Source of the DNA: SHLQ01 sp964562985
GTDB lineage: Bacteria; Actinomycetota; Acidimicrobiia; Acidimicrobiales; SHLQ01
Reading direction: 5' to 3'
Length of the DNA stretch: 64,000 bases
Assembly: GCA_964562985.1 (NCBI GenBank)
Contig: CAZLWE010000001.1
Location: forward strand, 1-64,000
This document shows positions 34,387 through 41,947 of the stretch, in pieces. The notes beneath the pieces are model-generated. The model saw only the letters and a program-made list of their open reading frames with translations. It was not told where the DNA came from and did no database searches. The first letter of the stretch is position 1; the number at the start of each line of letters is the position of its first letter. A program made the position numbers and the translations under genes.

Positions 34387-34671
34387 GTGGACGATGACCC
34401 AATTCTGCGTGAATGTCGCTCGAGCATCGACAACATCGACGCTGCGCTTATTCACCTGCTCGCGGAGCGCTTCAAGATCACCAAGCGCGTCGGCGATCAC
34501 AAGGCGCAAGCCGGATATGCGGCGGCAGACCCTGATCGCGAAGAGGTGCAGATCGCCCGGCTTCGGGCGTTGGCAGACGATGCCGGGCTCGACCCTACCT
34601 TCTCCGAGAAGTTCTTGCGGTTCATCGTCGACGAGGTGATCCGTCACCACAACTCCGCCAAGGACCAATAG
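34387..34671 (+). CDS. Chorismate mutase (AroQ type)
   Basis: This enzyme converts chorismate to prephenate for Phe and Tyr synthesis. The 94-residue all-helical protein has the AroQ pattern: R10-type Arg in CRSSIDNIDAALIHLLAERFKI, TKRVGDHKA (second Arg/Lys pair), DPDREEVQIARL and the C-terminal EVIRHHNSAK. It starts with GTG 34387; a TACGAT box 8 nt upstream is a weak leaderless promoter candidate. The next gene begins 4 nt after its stop. Confidence 0.88.
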   Translation: MDDDPILRECRSSIDNIDAALIHLLAERFKITKRVGDHKAQAGYAAADPDREEVQIARLRALADDAGLDPTFSEKFLRFIVDEVIRHHNSAKDQ

Positions 34672-34675
34672 CGCT

Positions 34676-35332
34676 GTGGCGGGTTCGGGCGCCCCACGCA
34701 ATCTGGATGCTGCGCGAATCCGCAGCCACATTGAGGCAGCGCTGCTCGACGTCGCAGCGGTACGCAGCCGCGGACGATTCGGGGACTGGCTCAAAGAGAC
34801 CGTCGGAGCACTCACGGGGACAGTGGTGGAGCTGGGTCCCGGCACGGGCGCCAACCTTCGCTACTACAGCGGCGCCGCGCGGGTCATCGCCGTGGAACCC
34901 AACCCGGTAATGCGCGACAAGCTCGCTCGTAACGCACATCGCTTTGGCGTCGACATCGACATCCGTTCGGTACGCGGTGAGCAGATCGACGTCGAAGACG
35001 AGTCAGCCGATGCGGTAGTCGCAACCCTCGTCCTCTGCGGCGTCGACGACCCGGCACAGGTAGTGGCCGAAGCGCATCGAGTCTTAAAGCCGGGTAGGGC
35101 GTTCTACTTTATGGAACATGTGCGTGCGCCAGAGGACTCGTTGACCCGGAAGGTCCAAGCTGCGGTGAAAGTCCCGCACCGCTGGATGTTCAACGGCTGC
35201 GAAGTCGACCGTGATACCGCGTCGCTGCTGCGAGACTCCGCGTTCGACACGGTGGAGATTGCAGACATTGATTGCGGCCCTGGCGATCTTTATGTCCGAC
35301 ATCGCATAATCGGCAAAGCGGTCAAGCATTGA
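34676..35332 (+). CDS. Class I SAM-dependent methyltransferase
   Basis: The Rossmann-fold methyltransferase motif I is VVELGPGTGANLRYYSG, motif II is VIAVEPNPVM, and motif IV lies in ADAVVATLVLCGVDDP. AHRVLKPGRAFYFMEHVRAP matches the UbiE/PhcB-like group. The substrate cannot be called. GTG 34676 is used as start, 4 nt after the chorismate mutase stop, so the two are probably translated together. Its stop is 6 bp from the convergent rsmB stop. Confidence 0.88.
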   Translation: MAGSGAPRNLDAARIRSHIEAALLDVAAVRSRGRFGDWLKETVGALTGTVVELGPGTGANLRYYSGAARVIAVEPNPVMRDKLARNAHRFGVDIDIRSVRGEQIDVEDESADAVVATLVLCGVDDPAQVVAEAHRVLKPGRAFYFMEHVRAPEDSLTRKVQAAVKVPHRWMFNGCEVDRDTASLLRDSAFDTVEIADIDCGPGDLYVRHRIIGKAVKH

Positions 35333-35338
35333 TCGCGC

Positions 35339-36472
35339 TCAGGCCCTTTTGTAGCGAAACACCGCCATACCGTCACCTTCGAAGGTATCGGGCAATAGTC
35401 GACCGCCGCGGCCGTGGGGTTCCCATGGTTCGGTGAGCGGCTGGGGTACGAGCTGCGGGAGTTCAGAAGCGATCCGAGTGTCGACCGCGGTCGACTCGGC
35501 TGCGGTGAGCGTGCACACGGAGAAGACGATCTGACCGTCCGGCTTCACGAGGCGGCTCGCTGATTCAACGAGCGCGAACTGCAAATCTGCGAGGTTGTCG
35601 ACGTCCTCGGGAGTGATTCGCCATCGGGCATCGGGTCGACGGCGCAGCGAGCCCAGCCCCGAGCACGGGGCGTCGATCAGCACGGAGTCGGCGCACGCTT
35701 CTCGAAATGGCGGCCGCGTGCCATCGGCAACGAGCGACGAAAGGTCGCCCGCTGAGCCGGTCTCCTCCCCCGCCGCAACGACAAGGCCGGCACGGTGTGG
35801 GTGAAGGTCGGACGCCACGACATACCCATCCCCTGTGCCAGCGACGTACGTGGCTTTACCCCCTGGAGCCGCGCACAGGTCAAGAACGAGACCATCGGAG
35901 TGCACCAGGGCAGCGACAGCCTGCGACGCCGGGTCTTGGCGGTATCCGTCGGCACGGGTGTGGGTCGTTGCTGGTCGGTTCATGGCCTCAAGCACAGCCA
36001 TGCTGCGATCCCCCAGGTCCTCGCCAAGACGCTGCACGATCCAGTTGGGATAGCTCAAACGGTGACCGTCGGTGGGCCACGCCGGGTCTCCGCCGCTCGA
36101 GACCTTCCGCAGCACCGCGTTCACGAAGCCGCGGCCGCGCTTGGGGGTTGCAGCAACCGTGGCGTCTACCGCGGCGTGTGCGGGCACCCGCATGAACAAG
36201 AGCTGATACGTACCGACCCTTACCGCAGCGCGGACGCGACTATCGACCTCATCTCGATCGATGAACCGGTCGGCTGCGAAGTCGAGTGCTCGCTTCATAC
36301 GGGTACTGCCGTAGGCCAACTCGGTCACGAAGCCGCGGTCGCGTGCGTCGAGCCCGGACTCCTCCAACAGCTTGGGCAAGAGCAGGTTTGCGTAGGCGCC
36401 GTCCTTTTCCACCCGTTCGAGCACTTCGATCGCTAGGCGCCGAGCGGCTACACCGTCACTGGTTTCTCCCAC
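35339..36472 (-). CDS. rsmB: 16S rRNA m5C967 methyltransferase
   Basis: RsmB methylates C967 of 16S rRNA. The N-terminal NusB-like domain (about 1-130) shows AIEVLERVEKDGAYANLLLP. The methylase core has VLDLCAAPGGKATYVAG, DAPCSGLGSLRRRPDARWR (Pro-Cys motif) and FSVCTLTAAES with the catalytic Cys. The 377-residue length is slightly below the E. coli enzyme. It lies 11 bp after fmt, in the usual def-fmt-rsmB order. Confidence 0.96.
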   Translation of the reverse strand: MGETSDGVAARRLAIEVLERVEKDGAYANLLLPKLLEESGLDARDRGFVTELAYGSTRMKRALDFAADRFIDRDEVDSRVRAAVRVGTYQLLFMRVPAHAAVDATVAATPKRGRGFVNAVLRKVSSGGDPAWPTDGHRLSYPNWIVQRLGEDLGDRSMAVLEAMNRPATTHTRADGYRQDPASQAVAALVHSDGLVLDLCAAPGGKATYVAGTGDGYVVASDLHPHRAGLVVAAGEETGSAGDLSSLVADGTRPPFREACADSVLIDAPCSGLGSLRRRPDARWRITPEDVDNLADLQFALVESASRLVKPDGQIVFSVCTLTAAESTAVDTRIASELPQLVPQPLTEPWEPHGRGGRLLPDTFEGDGMAVFRYKRA

Positions 36473-36483
36473 TCGCTTACGAC

Positions 36484-37425
36484 CTAGCTCGCCGGCTTTG
36501 ACGGGTCATCCTCATCGCCGAGGGTGTCGAAGCGTTCACCATCGGGCTGGGCCCCGTTGGCCCAATCCCCCGCATCCATCCGGGGCTTCCCCGCTGGCTG
36601 GACGGTAAGGAGCCGCAGTCCTTCATCACCGGTACCGACAACGAGGTCCTGAATCTCGCCAACCGAGTGACTCGCCTCCACCGGTTCGGCCATATGCACT
36701 TTGAATCGGTCGCCGCGGAACATCGTCCAGGCGTTGCCGACGCGGATGATTCGATCGAGCTCGATCGCGGGCCGGTGCCAATCGAGGTAACGGTCGAGAA
36801 CGTTCAACTTCTTGGCGTAGACGACCTCGCCCGTCTGCGGCGTCGGGTCGGTGAAGCCATTGCGCATCGCTTCTATGAGCACTCCAGCGCCCGAGATCGC
36901 CATCGACTGCCACAGCGTCAGCAGAGTTTCGTCGCGATGGATCGGAACCTTGTGCAGGGCCCAGACATCGCCTTCATCGAGTCCTTCGACCACACTCATG
37001 ATCGCAATGGCGGTCTCGGTGTCACCGGCAAGAATTGCCCGCTCTACCGGAGCCGCACCGCGCCATCGTGGGAGATCGGAGAAGTGGATATTCACCATCG
37101 GGATCTCGGCGAGCACATGTGGCCGGATGATCTGCCCGAACGCAACAACCACGGCCAGGTCAATCGGTTGCTCAGCGTGCACGGCGAGCAGTTCGTCGAC
37201 CTCGGTCGTAACCGGAATCCCGAGGTCCAGCGCGGCGGCCTTCACCGCTGTTGGCGACAACTTTCCGCCCCGTCCGCGTCGCTTGTCTTCGGCGGACACG
37301 ACGAGAGGGATCTCGTAGCCCGCAGTGTGCAACGCCTTGAGGGTCGGCACCGCTAAGGCTGGCGTACCGAGAAACGCAACGCGGCGAATGGCAGCCGGGT
37401 TGGATGGAGGGAGAGGCAGAGTCAC
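36484..37425 (-). CDS. fmt: Methionyl-tRNA formyltransferase
   Basis: Fmt formylates initiator Met-tRNA using 10-formyl-THF. The catalytic triad is visible: Asn112 and His114 in VNIHFSDLPRWRGAAPVERA and Asp153 in GLDEGDVWA. The first strand is RRVAFLGTPALAVPTLKALH. The C-terminal OB-like domain is present. Length is 313 residues, normal. It is flanked by def (11 bp upstream) and rsmB (11 bp downstream). Confidence 0.97.
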   Translation of the reverse strand: MTLPLPPSNPAAIRRVAFLGTPALAVPTLKALHTAGYEIPLVVSAEDKRRGRGGKLSPTAVKAAALDLGIPVTTEVDELLAVHAEQPIDLAVVVAFGQIIRPHVLAEIPMVNIHFSDLPRWRGAAPVERAILAGDTETAIAIMSVVEGLDEGDVWALHKVPIHRDETLLTLWQSMAISGAGVLIEAMRNGFTDPTPQTGEVVYAKKLNVLDRYLDWHRPAIELDRIIRVGNAWTMFRGDRFKVHMAEPVEASHSVGEIQDLVVGTGDEGLRLLTVQPAGKPRMDAGDWANGAQPDGERFDTLGDEDDPSKPAS

Positions 37426-37435
37426 CGGGCGAACT

Positions 37436-38011
37436 CTAGGGCAGGAAGAGTCCGCCGCCAGCGGACGGAAGGTCGAGACCGAGTTCGTCGCTCATCGCAC
37501 CAACCGAGCCGTCGCCAGCTTCGGCGCGTTGGCGGAGGGTCTTCTTGGCCTCTCGCTTTTGCTCGTCGTCGAGATGCTCGACCAGGAGCACACCGTTTAG
37601 GTGATCCATCTCGTGTTGGTACAGGCGAGCCTCAAGTTCGTCGGCCTCGATGTTGAGCTCATTCCCGTCGAGGTCGAGACCTCGGATATGGACCAGCTTT
37701 GGCCGGGCGATCGTCCACGACAGGCCAGGAACGGACAGGCATCCTTCCAAGAACTCCCACTCGCCATCGGTCTCGATGATCTCGGGGTTGATAAGCACGC
37801 TTGGGGCTTCCCCCTCCTCAAGGTCATAGACGAAGAGCCGCTTTCGCACGCCCACCTGAGGTGCGGCCAACCCGAGGCCCGGTTCGTCATACATTGTTTC
37901 GAGCATGTCCTCGACCAACCGAACGAGCGCGCCGTCGATATCGGTCACTTCTTTGGCGACCTGCTTGAGAACTGGATCGCCGTAGTGACGGATTCGGTAC
38001 GGAGCGCTCAC
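37436..38011 (-). CDS. def: Peptide deformylase
   Basis: Def removes the formyl group from nascent proteins. The three motifs are complete: GLAAPQVG (47-54), EGCLSVPG (89-96, metal Cys91) and HEMDHLNG (133-140, two His and catalytic Glu). The C-terminal tail of about 40 residues is Gly/Ser-rich, as in other actinobacterial forms. It starts with GTG 38011, with TAGCCT exactly 6 nt upstream. It is the first gene of def-fmt-rsmB and is divergent from the methyltransferase gene at 38034 with only 22 bp between starts. Confidence 0.97.
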   Translation of the reverse strand: MSAPYRIRHYGDPVLKQVAKEVTDIDGALVRLVEDMLETMYDEPGLGLAAPQVGVRKRLFVYDLEEGEAPSVLINPEIIETDGEWEFLEGCLSVPGLSWTIARPKLVHIRGLDLDGNELNIEADELEARLYQHEMDHLNGVLLVEHLDDEQKREAKKTLRQRAEAGDGSVGAMSDELGLDLPSAGGGLFLP

Positions 38012-38017
38012 GGTTCC

Positions 38018-38027
38018 AGGCTACCGT
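38018..38027. promoter_or_regulatory. Overlapping divergent -10 boxes of def and the RsmC-like gene
   Basis: AGGCTACCGT contains both the minus-strand TAGCCT (38018-38023) for def and the plus-strand TACCGT (38022-38027) for the methyltransferase. They share the TA at 38022-38023. Each lies exactly 6 nt from its GTG start codon. Confidence 0.6.
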
Positions 38028-38033
38028 TGCGGC

Positions 38034-38678
38034 GTGGTATCGACGGACACCGGTGACGGTCACTATTTCGAAAACACGCCCACGGTTGCATCGAACCGAC
38101 GAACGATCGAGTTGGTGCTTCCCGACCAGTACCTCGAACTCACGACCGACGCCGGAGTCTTTGCTGCTGGAGCCGTCGACAAGGGCACTCGCTACCTGCT
38201 CCGCTCCATGCCGGACGTGTCGACCTTGCCGACGCCGCCACGATCGATCCTCGATGTGGGTTGTGGCTATGGACCCATTGCCTTGACCATGGCAAAGCGA
38301 GTTCCGAATGCACACGTCTGGGCGGTCGACGTAAACGAGCGAGCGCTCGGACTCGCAAGCGACAACGCGCTAGCCAACGGCATCGACAATGTCACCGTGG
38401 GAAAGCCCCAAGATTTCGATCTGCAGCAGACCTTCAACCTCATCGTCTCGAACCCGCCTATTCGGATCGGCAAGTCGGCACTACATGACCTTTTGTCGGT
38501 GTGGCTCGAGCGTCTTGCGCCTGGAGGCCGAGCTTGGATGGTCGTCCAGAAACACCTCGGGAGCGACTCGCTCGCCACCTGGCTCACAGACCACGGGTGG
38601 GAAACGATCCGGCTCAGTTCGAAGTCGGGGTTCCGCATCTTGGAAACGCACGCACGTAAGGTCACAGAGCAACAATGA
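38034..38678 (+). CDS. RsmC-like class I methyltransferase
   Basis: The product (214 residues, GTG start) matches the small-domain methyltransferases that modify guanine or adenine in rRNA. Motif I is ILDVGCGYGPIALTMAK, and the N6/N2-methylase signature is NPPIRIGK. KSGFRILETH ends the fold as in RsmC. The upstream half of full-length RsmC (a catalytically dead duplicate) is absent, which is normal for the actinobacterial form. The stop overlaps the next ATG (ATGA). Confidence 0.88.
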   Translation: MVSTDTGDGHYFENTPTVASNRRTIELVLPDQYLELTTDAGVFAAGAVDKGTRYLLRSMPDVSTLPTPPRSILDVGCGYGPIALTMAKRVPNAHVWAVDVNERALGLASDNALANGIDNVTVGKPQDFDLQQTFNLIVSNPPIRIGKSALHDLLSVWLERLAPGGRAWMVVQKHLGSDSLATWLTDHGWETIRLSSKSGFRILETHARKVTEQQ

Positions 38679-39202
38679 AGAACCTTGATCCGACCGGCCT
38701 CAAACGTCTCCACCGAGACTGGCGCCGAAACACGACCCAAGAGATCGCGCTCATTCTCGACAGCGTGCAGACGCCCTACAACGTCGGGACGATCTTGCGA
38801 ACGAGCGCAGCGCTCGGTGTCGGCCAGATGTGGCTGGTCGGAGCGACCGAATCCCCCAACCATCCCAAGACGAACAAGACCGCGATGGGCACCCAGCGCT
38901 ACGTCGACTGGGTGGCCGTTGAGACCCCCACCGAAGCGATCAGCGCAGCCCGAGCGGCCCAATACTCCATTATCGGTATCGAGCTCGCCGACGACGCGTC
39001 TCCGCTTCACGAAGTGGATCTGTCGGGCAAGGTGTGTCTAGTCGTGGGACACGAGGACCGCGGCCTTTCAAAGGAAGCTCTCGCGCTCTGCGATGCCGTG
39101 GGCTACATCCCCCAAGTCGGCAAGGTTGGCTCGCTCAACGTTGGTGTAGCGGCGTCTATCGCCATCGCCGAAGCCCGCCGCCAAGCCTGGACCACCCAAT
39201 AA
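38675..39202 (+). CDS. TrmH-family tRNA/rRNA 2'-O-methyltransferase
   Basis: A second SPOUT methylase, 175 residues without an N-terminal substrate domain. The core has ALILDSVQTPYNVGTILRTS, CLVVGHEDRGLSKEAL and GSLNVGVAASIAIAEARRQ, the knot motifs I-III. The start codon overlaps the RsmC-like stop, so both methylases form a two-gene unit. The target ribose is unknown; TrmH-type enzymes modify G18 of tRNA. Confidence 0.9.
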   Translation: MKNLDPTGLKRLHRDWRRNTTQEIALILDSVQTPYNVGTILRTSAALGVGQMWLVGATESPNHPKTNKTAMGTQRYVDWVAVETPTEAISAARAAQYSIIGIELADDASPLHEVDLSGKVCLVVGHEDRGLSKEALALCDAVGYIPQVGKVGSLNVGVAASIAIAEARRQAWTTQ

Positions 39203-39204
39203 CA

Positions 39205-39255
39205 AAATCTGTGGTCAGAAATCAGTCGATAGCACTGAAAACGGAACACAGATTT
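39205..39255. terminator. Inverted repeat filling the gap between two convergent genes
   Basis: AAATCTGTG (39205-39213) and CACAGATTT (39247-39255) are perfect 9-bp arms around a 33-nt centre. The structure occupies almost the whole 53-bp gap between the methylase stop and the oxidoreductase stop, so it is likely a shared terminator. The centre holds a smaller CAGT/ACTG dyad. Confidence 0.5.
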
Positions 39256-41316
39256 CTAGACGGCCTCAACTTGGACGAGTGTGTCACCGTAGTTGGAGCC
39301 GTGGCCAAATTCGGTGTCGGCAGCGTTGGTGAGGTCGTTGACTGAACCGACGGAGTCGCCATAGGCACGGTCGACGTAACCCCACGGAACACTCACCACA
39401 CCAGGACGAAGACGATCGCTGATCGCTACCGGTAGCTGTAGTGATGCCCGGCCGTTGAACACCCGAGCCATATCGCCTTCAACGAGGCCCCGATCGGCAG
39501 CATCGGATGGATCGAGCTCGACGTGGGGAAGCTTCTCTCTTCCAGCGTGGGCCTCGAGGTCCGAGTAGGAGGTATTGAGGAAGCGGGTGGCCTTCTTCGG
39601 CGTCTGCAGCATGAGCGGATACTCACTCATCAAGTCACTCCCGGGGCCTTCGTCAAAGGCCACCCATTCGGGCAGGCGCGTGAGCCCTGGGATCGCGGTG
39701 TTCTCCGAAGCGAACTCCGCCCGCCCGCTCGCCGTGGCGAATCCGCCTTCGGCGTAGGGCAGATGACCTTCGGGAAAGTCACGAACACGAACAAATCCGT
39801 CTCGTTTCAGCACGTCCATATCCACATGCTCGCCGACAGCAATGGCGATCTGTTCCTCGTCGGTGAGGTGCAACTCGGGTTCGGTGAACCCGAAGGCTGT
39901 TGCCAGGCGCCGGAACATCTCACTGTTTGGGACCGCTTCGCCCAGCGGTGCGGTCGCCCCTTCGTTCCAGCCGATCCACAAGTGTCCCCAGGCGGGCATC
40001 ACGTCGAGTTGCTCGGTTTCCATAGCCGCAGGCAGGACCACGTCTGCGTAGCGAGCCGTGTCGGTCATGAACTGCTCCGAGACCACGGTGAAAAGATCGG
40101 CGCGTTCCATACCACGGCGGATAACGCCCGCGTCTGGCATCGACAAGACCGGATTCCCGTTCCAGATCATGAGTGCATGCACTGGTTCATCGAGTGCCGT
40201 CAGGTTGTGGCCGAGGCGAGGCTGGTCGAGTACACGAGAATTTCCGGCCTCGGGAGCCACCGCCCTCGCGAATGCACCAACGGCATCGGGATCGACGTCA
40301 GCAACCTCCGCCCATGCGCCGACGCTGCGGGCAAAGCCGCCCCCGAGCACACGATGCGAACCGGTCAGCAGCGGAATCATCGAAAGCAACCGATACATCG
40401 TGGGGCCGCTGAAGTGATGCTCGACGCCGATCAATGCCCGGAGCATGGTCTTGGGAGTCTCGCCTATCGAACGGGCAAGTGATCGAATCACCTCAGCATC
40501 TAGGCCACATAGTGGTGCGGCCCATTCGGGAGTCTTGTCTGCAACGTGTCGGCTGAACTCATCAAAGCCAGAGGTGTACGAATCGATGTAGTCGTGATCA
40601 AGCAAACCCTCCGAGATCAACACCTGAGCGATGGCGAGCAGCATGGATACGTCAGTTCCTGGCAATGGCTGGAGATGCAGGTCGGCTCGATCGGCGGTGA
40701 TCGTGCGAATCGGGTCGATCACAACCACACGAGCGCCTCGCGCTTGGGCTGCCTCAACCACCGGCCAGAGGTGTCGGTTGGTGAGACGAGTGTTGGTCCC
40801 CCACAAGATGATCTGGGCGGAGTGCTCGGCCTGCATGGGGTCCGAACCCAAACCAGCGCCATACACCGATGCCATTCCGTAGCCCGAGGCCATTCCGCAC
40901 ACGTTGCCACCTTGTCGAGAGGCGCCAAGCTTGGCAAAGAACGCCTTGCTGGTTGCGTCCTTTTGGATCAGACCCTGCGTACCCGCGGACCACCACGGCA
41001 GAATCGCCTCTCCCCCGTATGTGTCGCGGACTCGACTGAACTCATCAGCCACTACCGCAAGAGCTTCCTCCCATGAGGCCTCGCGAAACTCTCCAGAGCC
41101 CTTCGTCCCCGTTCGGATCAGGGGCGTGAGGAGTCGGTCGTCGTGGTTGACCCGTCCGACGAACTTGGTGACCTTGGGGCAGAGCTCGCCCTTCGAGAAC
41201 GGGTGGTTTGGGTTGCCCTTGACCGACGTGAGTACACCATCGACGGAAGTCGCTACCCACCCGCAACTGTCCGGGCAGTCGTGATGGCAGGTCCCGAGCA
41301 CTTCGATCGTCGTCAT
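39256..41316 (-). CDS. Molybdopterin-dependent oxidoreductase (DMSO-reductase family)
   Basis: The 686-residue enzyme carries an N-terminal [4Fe-4S] motif (CHHDCPDSC, then GELCPK: C-x3-C-x3-C-x27-C). Molybdopterin-binding segments include RVVVIDPIRT and LHLQPLPGTDVSMLLAIA. The C-terminal dinucleotide-binding domain follows (LELDPSDAADRGLVEGD-like). No Tat signal is seen, so it is cytoplasmic. The physiological substrate is unknown; no partner electron-transfer subunit is adjacent. The start is ATG 41316, with TAGAGT exactly 6 nt upstream. Confidence 0.9.
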   Translation of the reverse strand: MTTIEVLGTCHHDCPDSCGWVATSVDGVLTSVKGNPNHPFSKGELCPKVTKFVGRVNHDDRLLTPLIRTGTKGSGEFREASWEEALAVVADEFSRVRDTYGGEAILPWWSAGTQGLIQKDATSKAFFAKLGASRQGGNVCGMASGYGMASVYGAGLGSDPMQAEHSAQIILWGTNTRLTNRHLWPVVEAAQARGARVVVIDPIRTITADRADLHLQPLPGTDVSMLLAIAQVLISEGLLDHDYIDSYTSGFDEFSRHVADKTPEWAAPLCGLDAEVIRSLARSIGETPKTMLRALIGVEHHFSGPTMYRLLSMIPLLTGSHRVLGGGFARSVGAWAEVADVDPDAVGAFARAVAPEAGNSRVLDQPRLGHNLTALDEPVHALMIWNGNPVLSMPDAGVIRRGMERADLFTVVSEQFMTDTARYADVVLPAAMETEQLDVMPAWGHLWIGWNEGATAPLGEAVPNSEMFRRLATAFGFTEPELHLTDEEQIAIAVGEHVDMDVLKRDGFVRVRDFPEGHLPYAEGGFATASGRAEFASENTAIPGLTRLPEWVAFDEGPGSDLMSEYPLMLQTPKKATRFLNTSYSDLEAHAGREKLPHVELDPSDAADRGLVEGDMARVFNGRASLQLPVAISDRLRPGVVSVPWGYVDRAYGDSVGSVNDLTNAADTEFGHGSNYGDTLVQVEAV

Positions 41317-41322
41317 CACACG

Positions 41323-41328
41323 ACTCTA
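41323..41328 (-). promoter_or_regulatory. Candidate leaderless -10 box of the oxidoreductase gene
   Basis: Minus-strand TAGAGT with exactly 6 nt before ATG 41316. It favours this ATG over the adjacent GTG at 41319. Confidence 0.5.
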
Positions 41329-41341
41329 GACGCACCGGGCT

Positions 41342-41908
41342 CTAGTTGGTTCGGATCTCCTCGATGGTCGCCAGTAGCTGGGTCGCGTCTCCGGTCAGAT
41401 TGAATCCCGCGTCGTTGCACCTAGCGAGGTCTTGGAACTCCGCTCGGGGCATGGATCCAAAGAACCCTTCGTCGTTGTCCCAGAACGCATCGATGACGAA
41501 CCGACCGATCTCCCGACAACCACCCTCTGGAACGTCGTCGGACGACTCGGGAAGCACATCGAAAATCAAGAACCCCGCTGCTTGCACTTCGTCGGATATT
41601 GACGCGAGTTGTTCGGCCGTGATCTCCCTCTCAAACTCATCGCTGACTTCAGTTTCTCCCCCGACGAGCTCCCTGCCGGTCAGGGTGGTCCCGATGACTT
41701 CATAGACGACGATCGTGTAGTCCGGGTCGGTGGGTACACCCACCTCGTTCAGCACGGTCAACTCGCTCAGCGGCGCGTCTGCGACCTCAGGTAACGCCGA
41801 TGAAACCCCAGCTGAACCCTCGCCACACGCGGCCAGCAACACTCCAAACGAAAAAACGAGTGCCCACCATCGGCACTGTCGAAACGAGAGTCGCCACGCG
41901 GGGACCAT
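41342..41908 (-). CDS. Lipoprotein of unknown function
   Basis: The 188-residue product has a lipoprotein signal (WWALVFSFGVLLAAC, lipidated Cys28). A compact extracytoplasmic domain of about 150 residues follows, with several Asp/Glu-rich turns and two further cysteines (GGCREIGR and LARCNDAG). No family was recognised. ATG 41908 is preferred to the GTG at 41926, because TACCGT lies exactly 6 nt before it. The gene stands between priA and the oxidoreductase and shares their orientation. Confidence 0.75.
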   Translation of the reverse strand: MVPAWRLSFRQCRWWALVFSFGVLLAACGEGSAGVSSALPEVADAPLSELTVLNEVGVPTDPDYTIVVYEVIGTTLTGRELVGGETEVSDEFEREITAEQLASISDEVQAAGFLIFDVLPESSDDVPEGGCREIGRFVIDAFWDNDEGFFGSMPRAEFQDLARCNDAGFNLTGDATQLLATIEEIRTN

Positions 41909-41914
41909 CTCCTG

Positions 41915-41920
41915 ACGGTA
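41915..41920 (-). promoter_or_regulatory. Candidate leaderless -10 box of the lipoprotein gene
   Basis: Minus-strand TACCGT, exactly 6 nt before ATG 41908. Confidence 0.5.
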
Positions 41921-41947
41921 CAACACGAGCTTTCTCGAGGAACGGCA

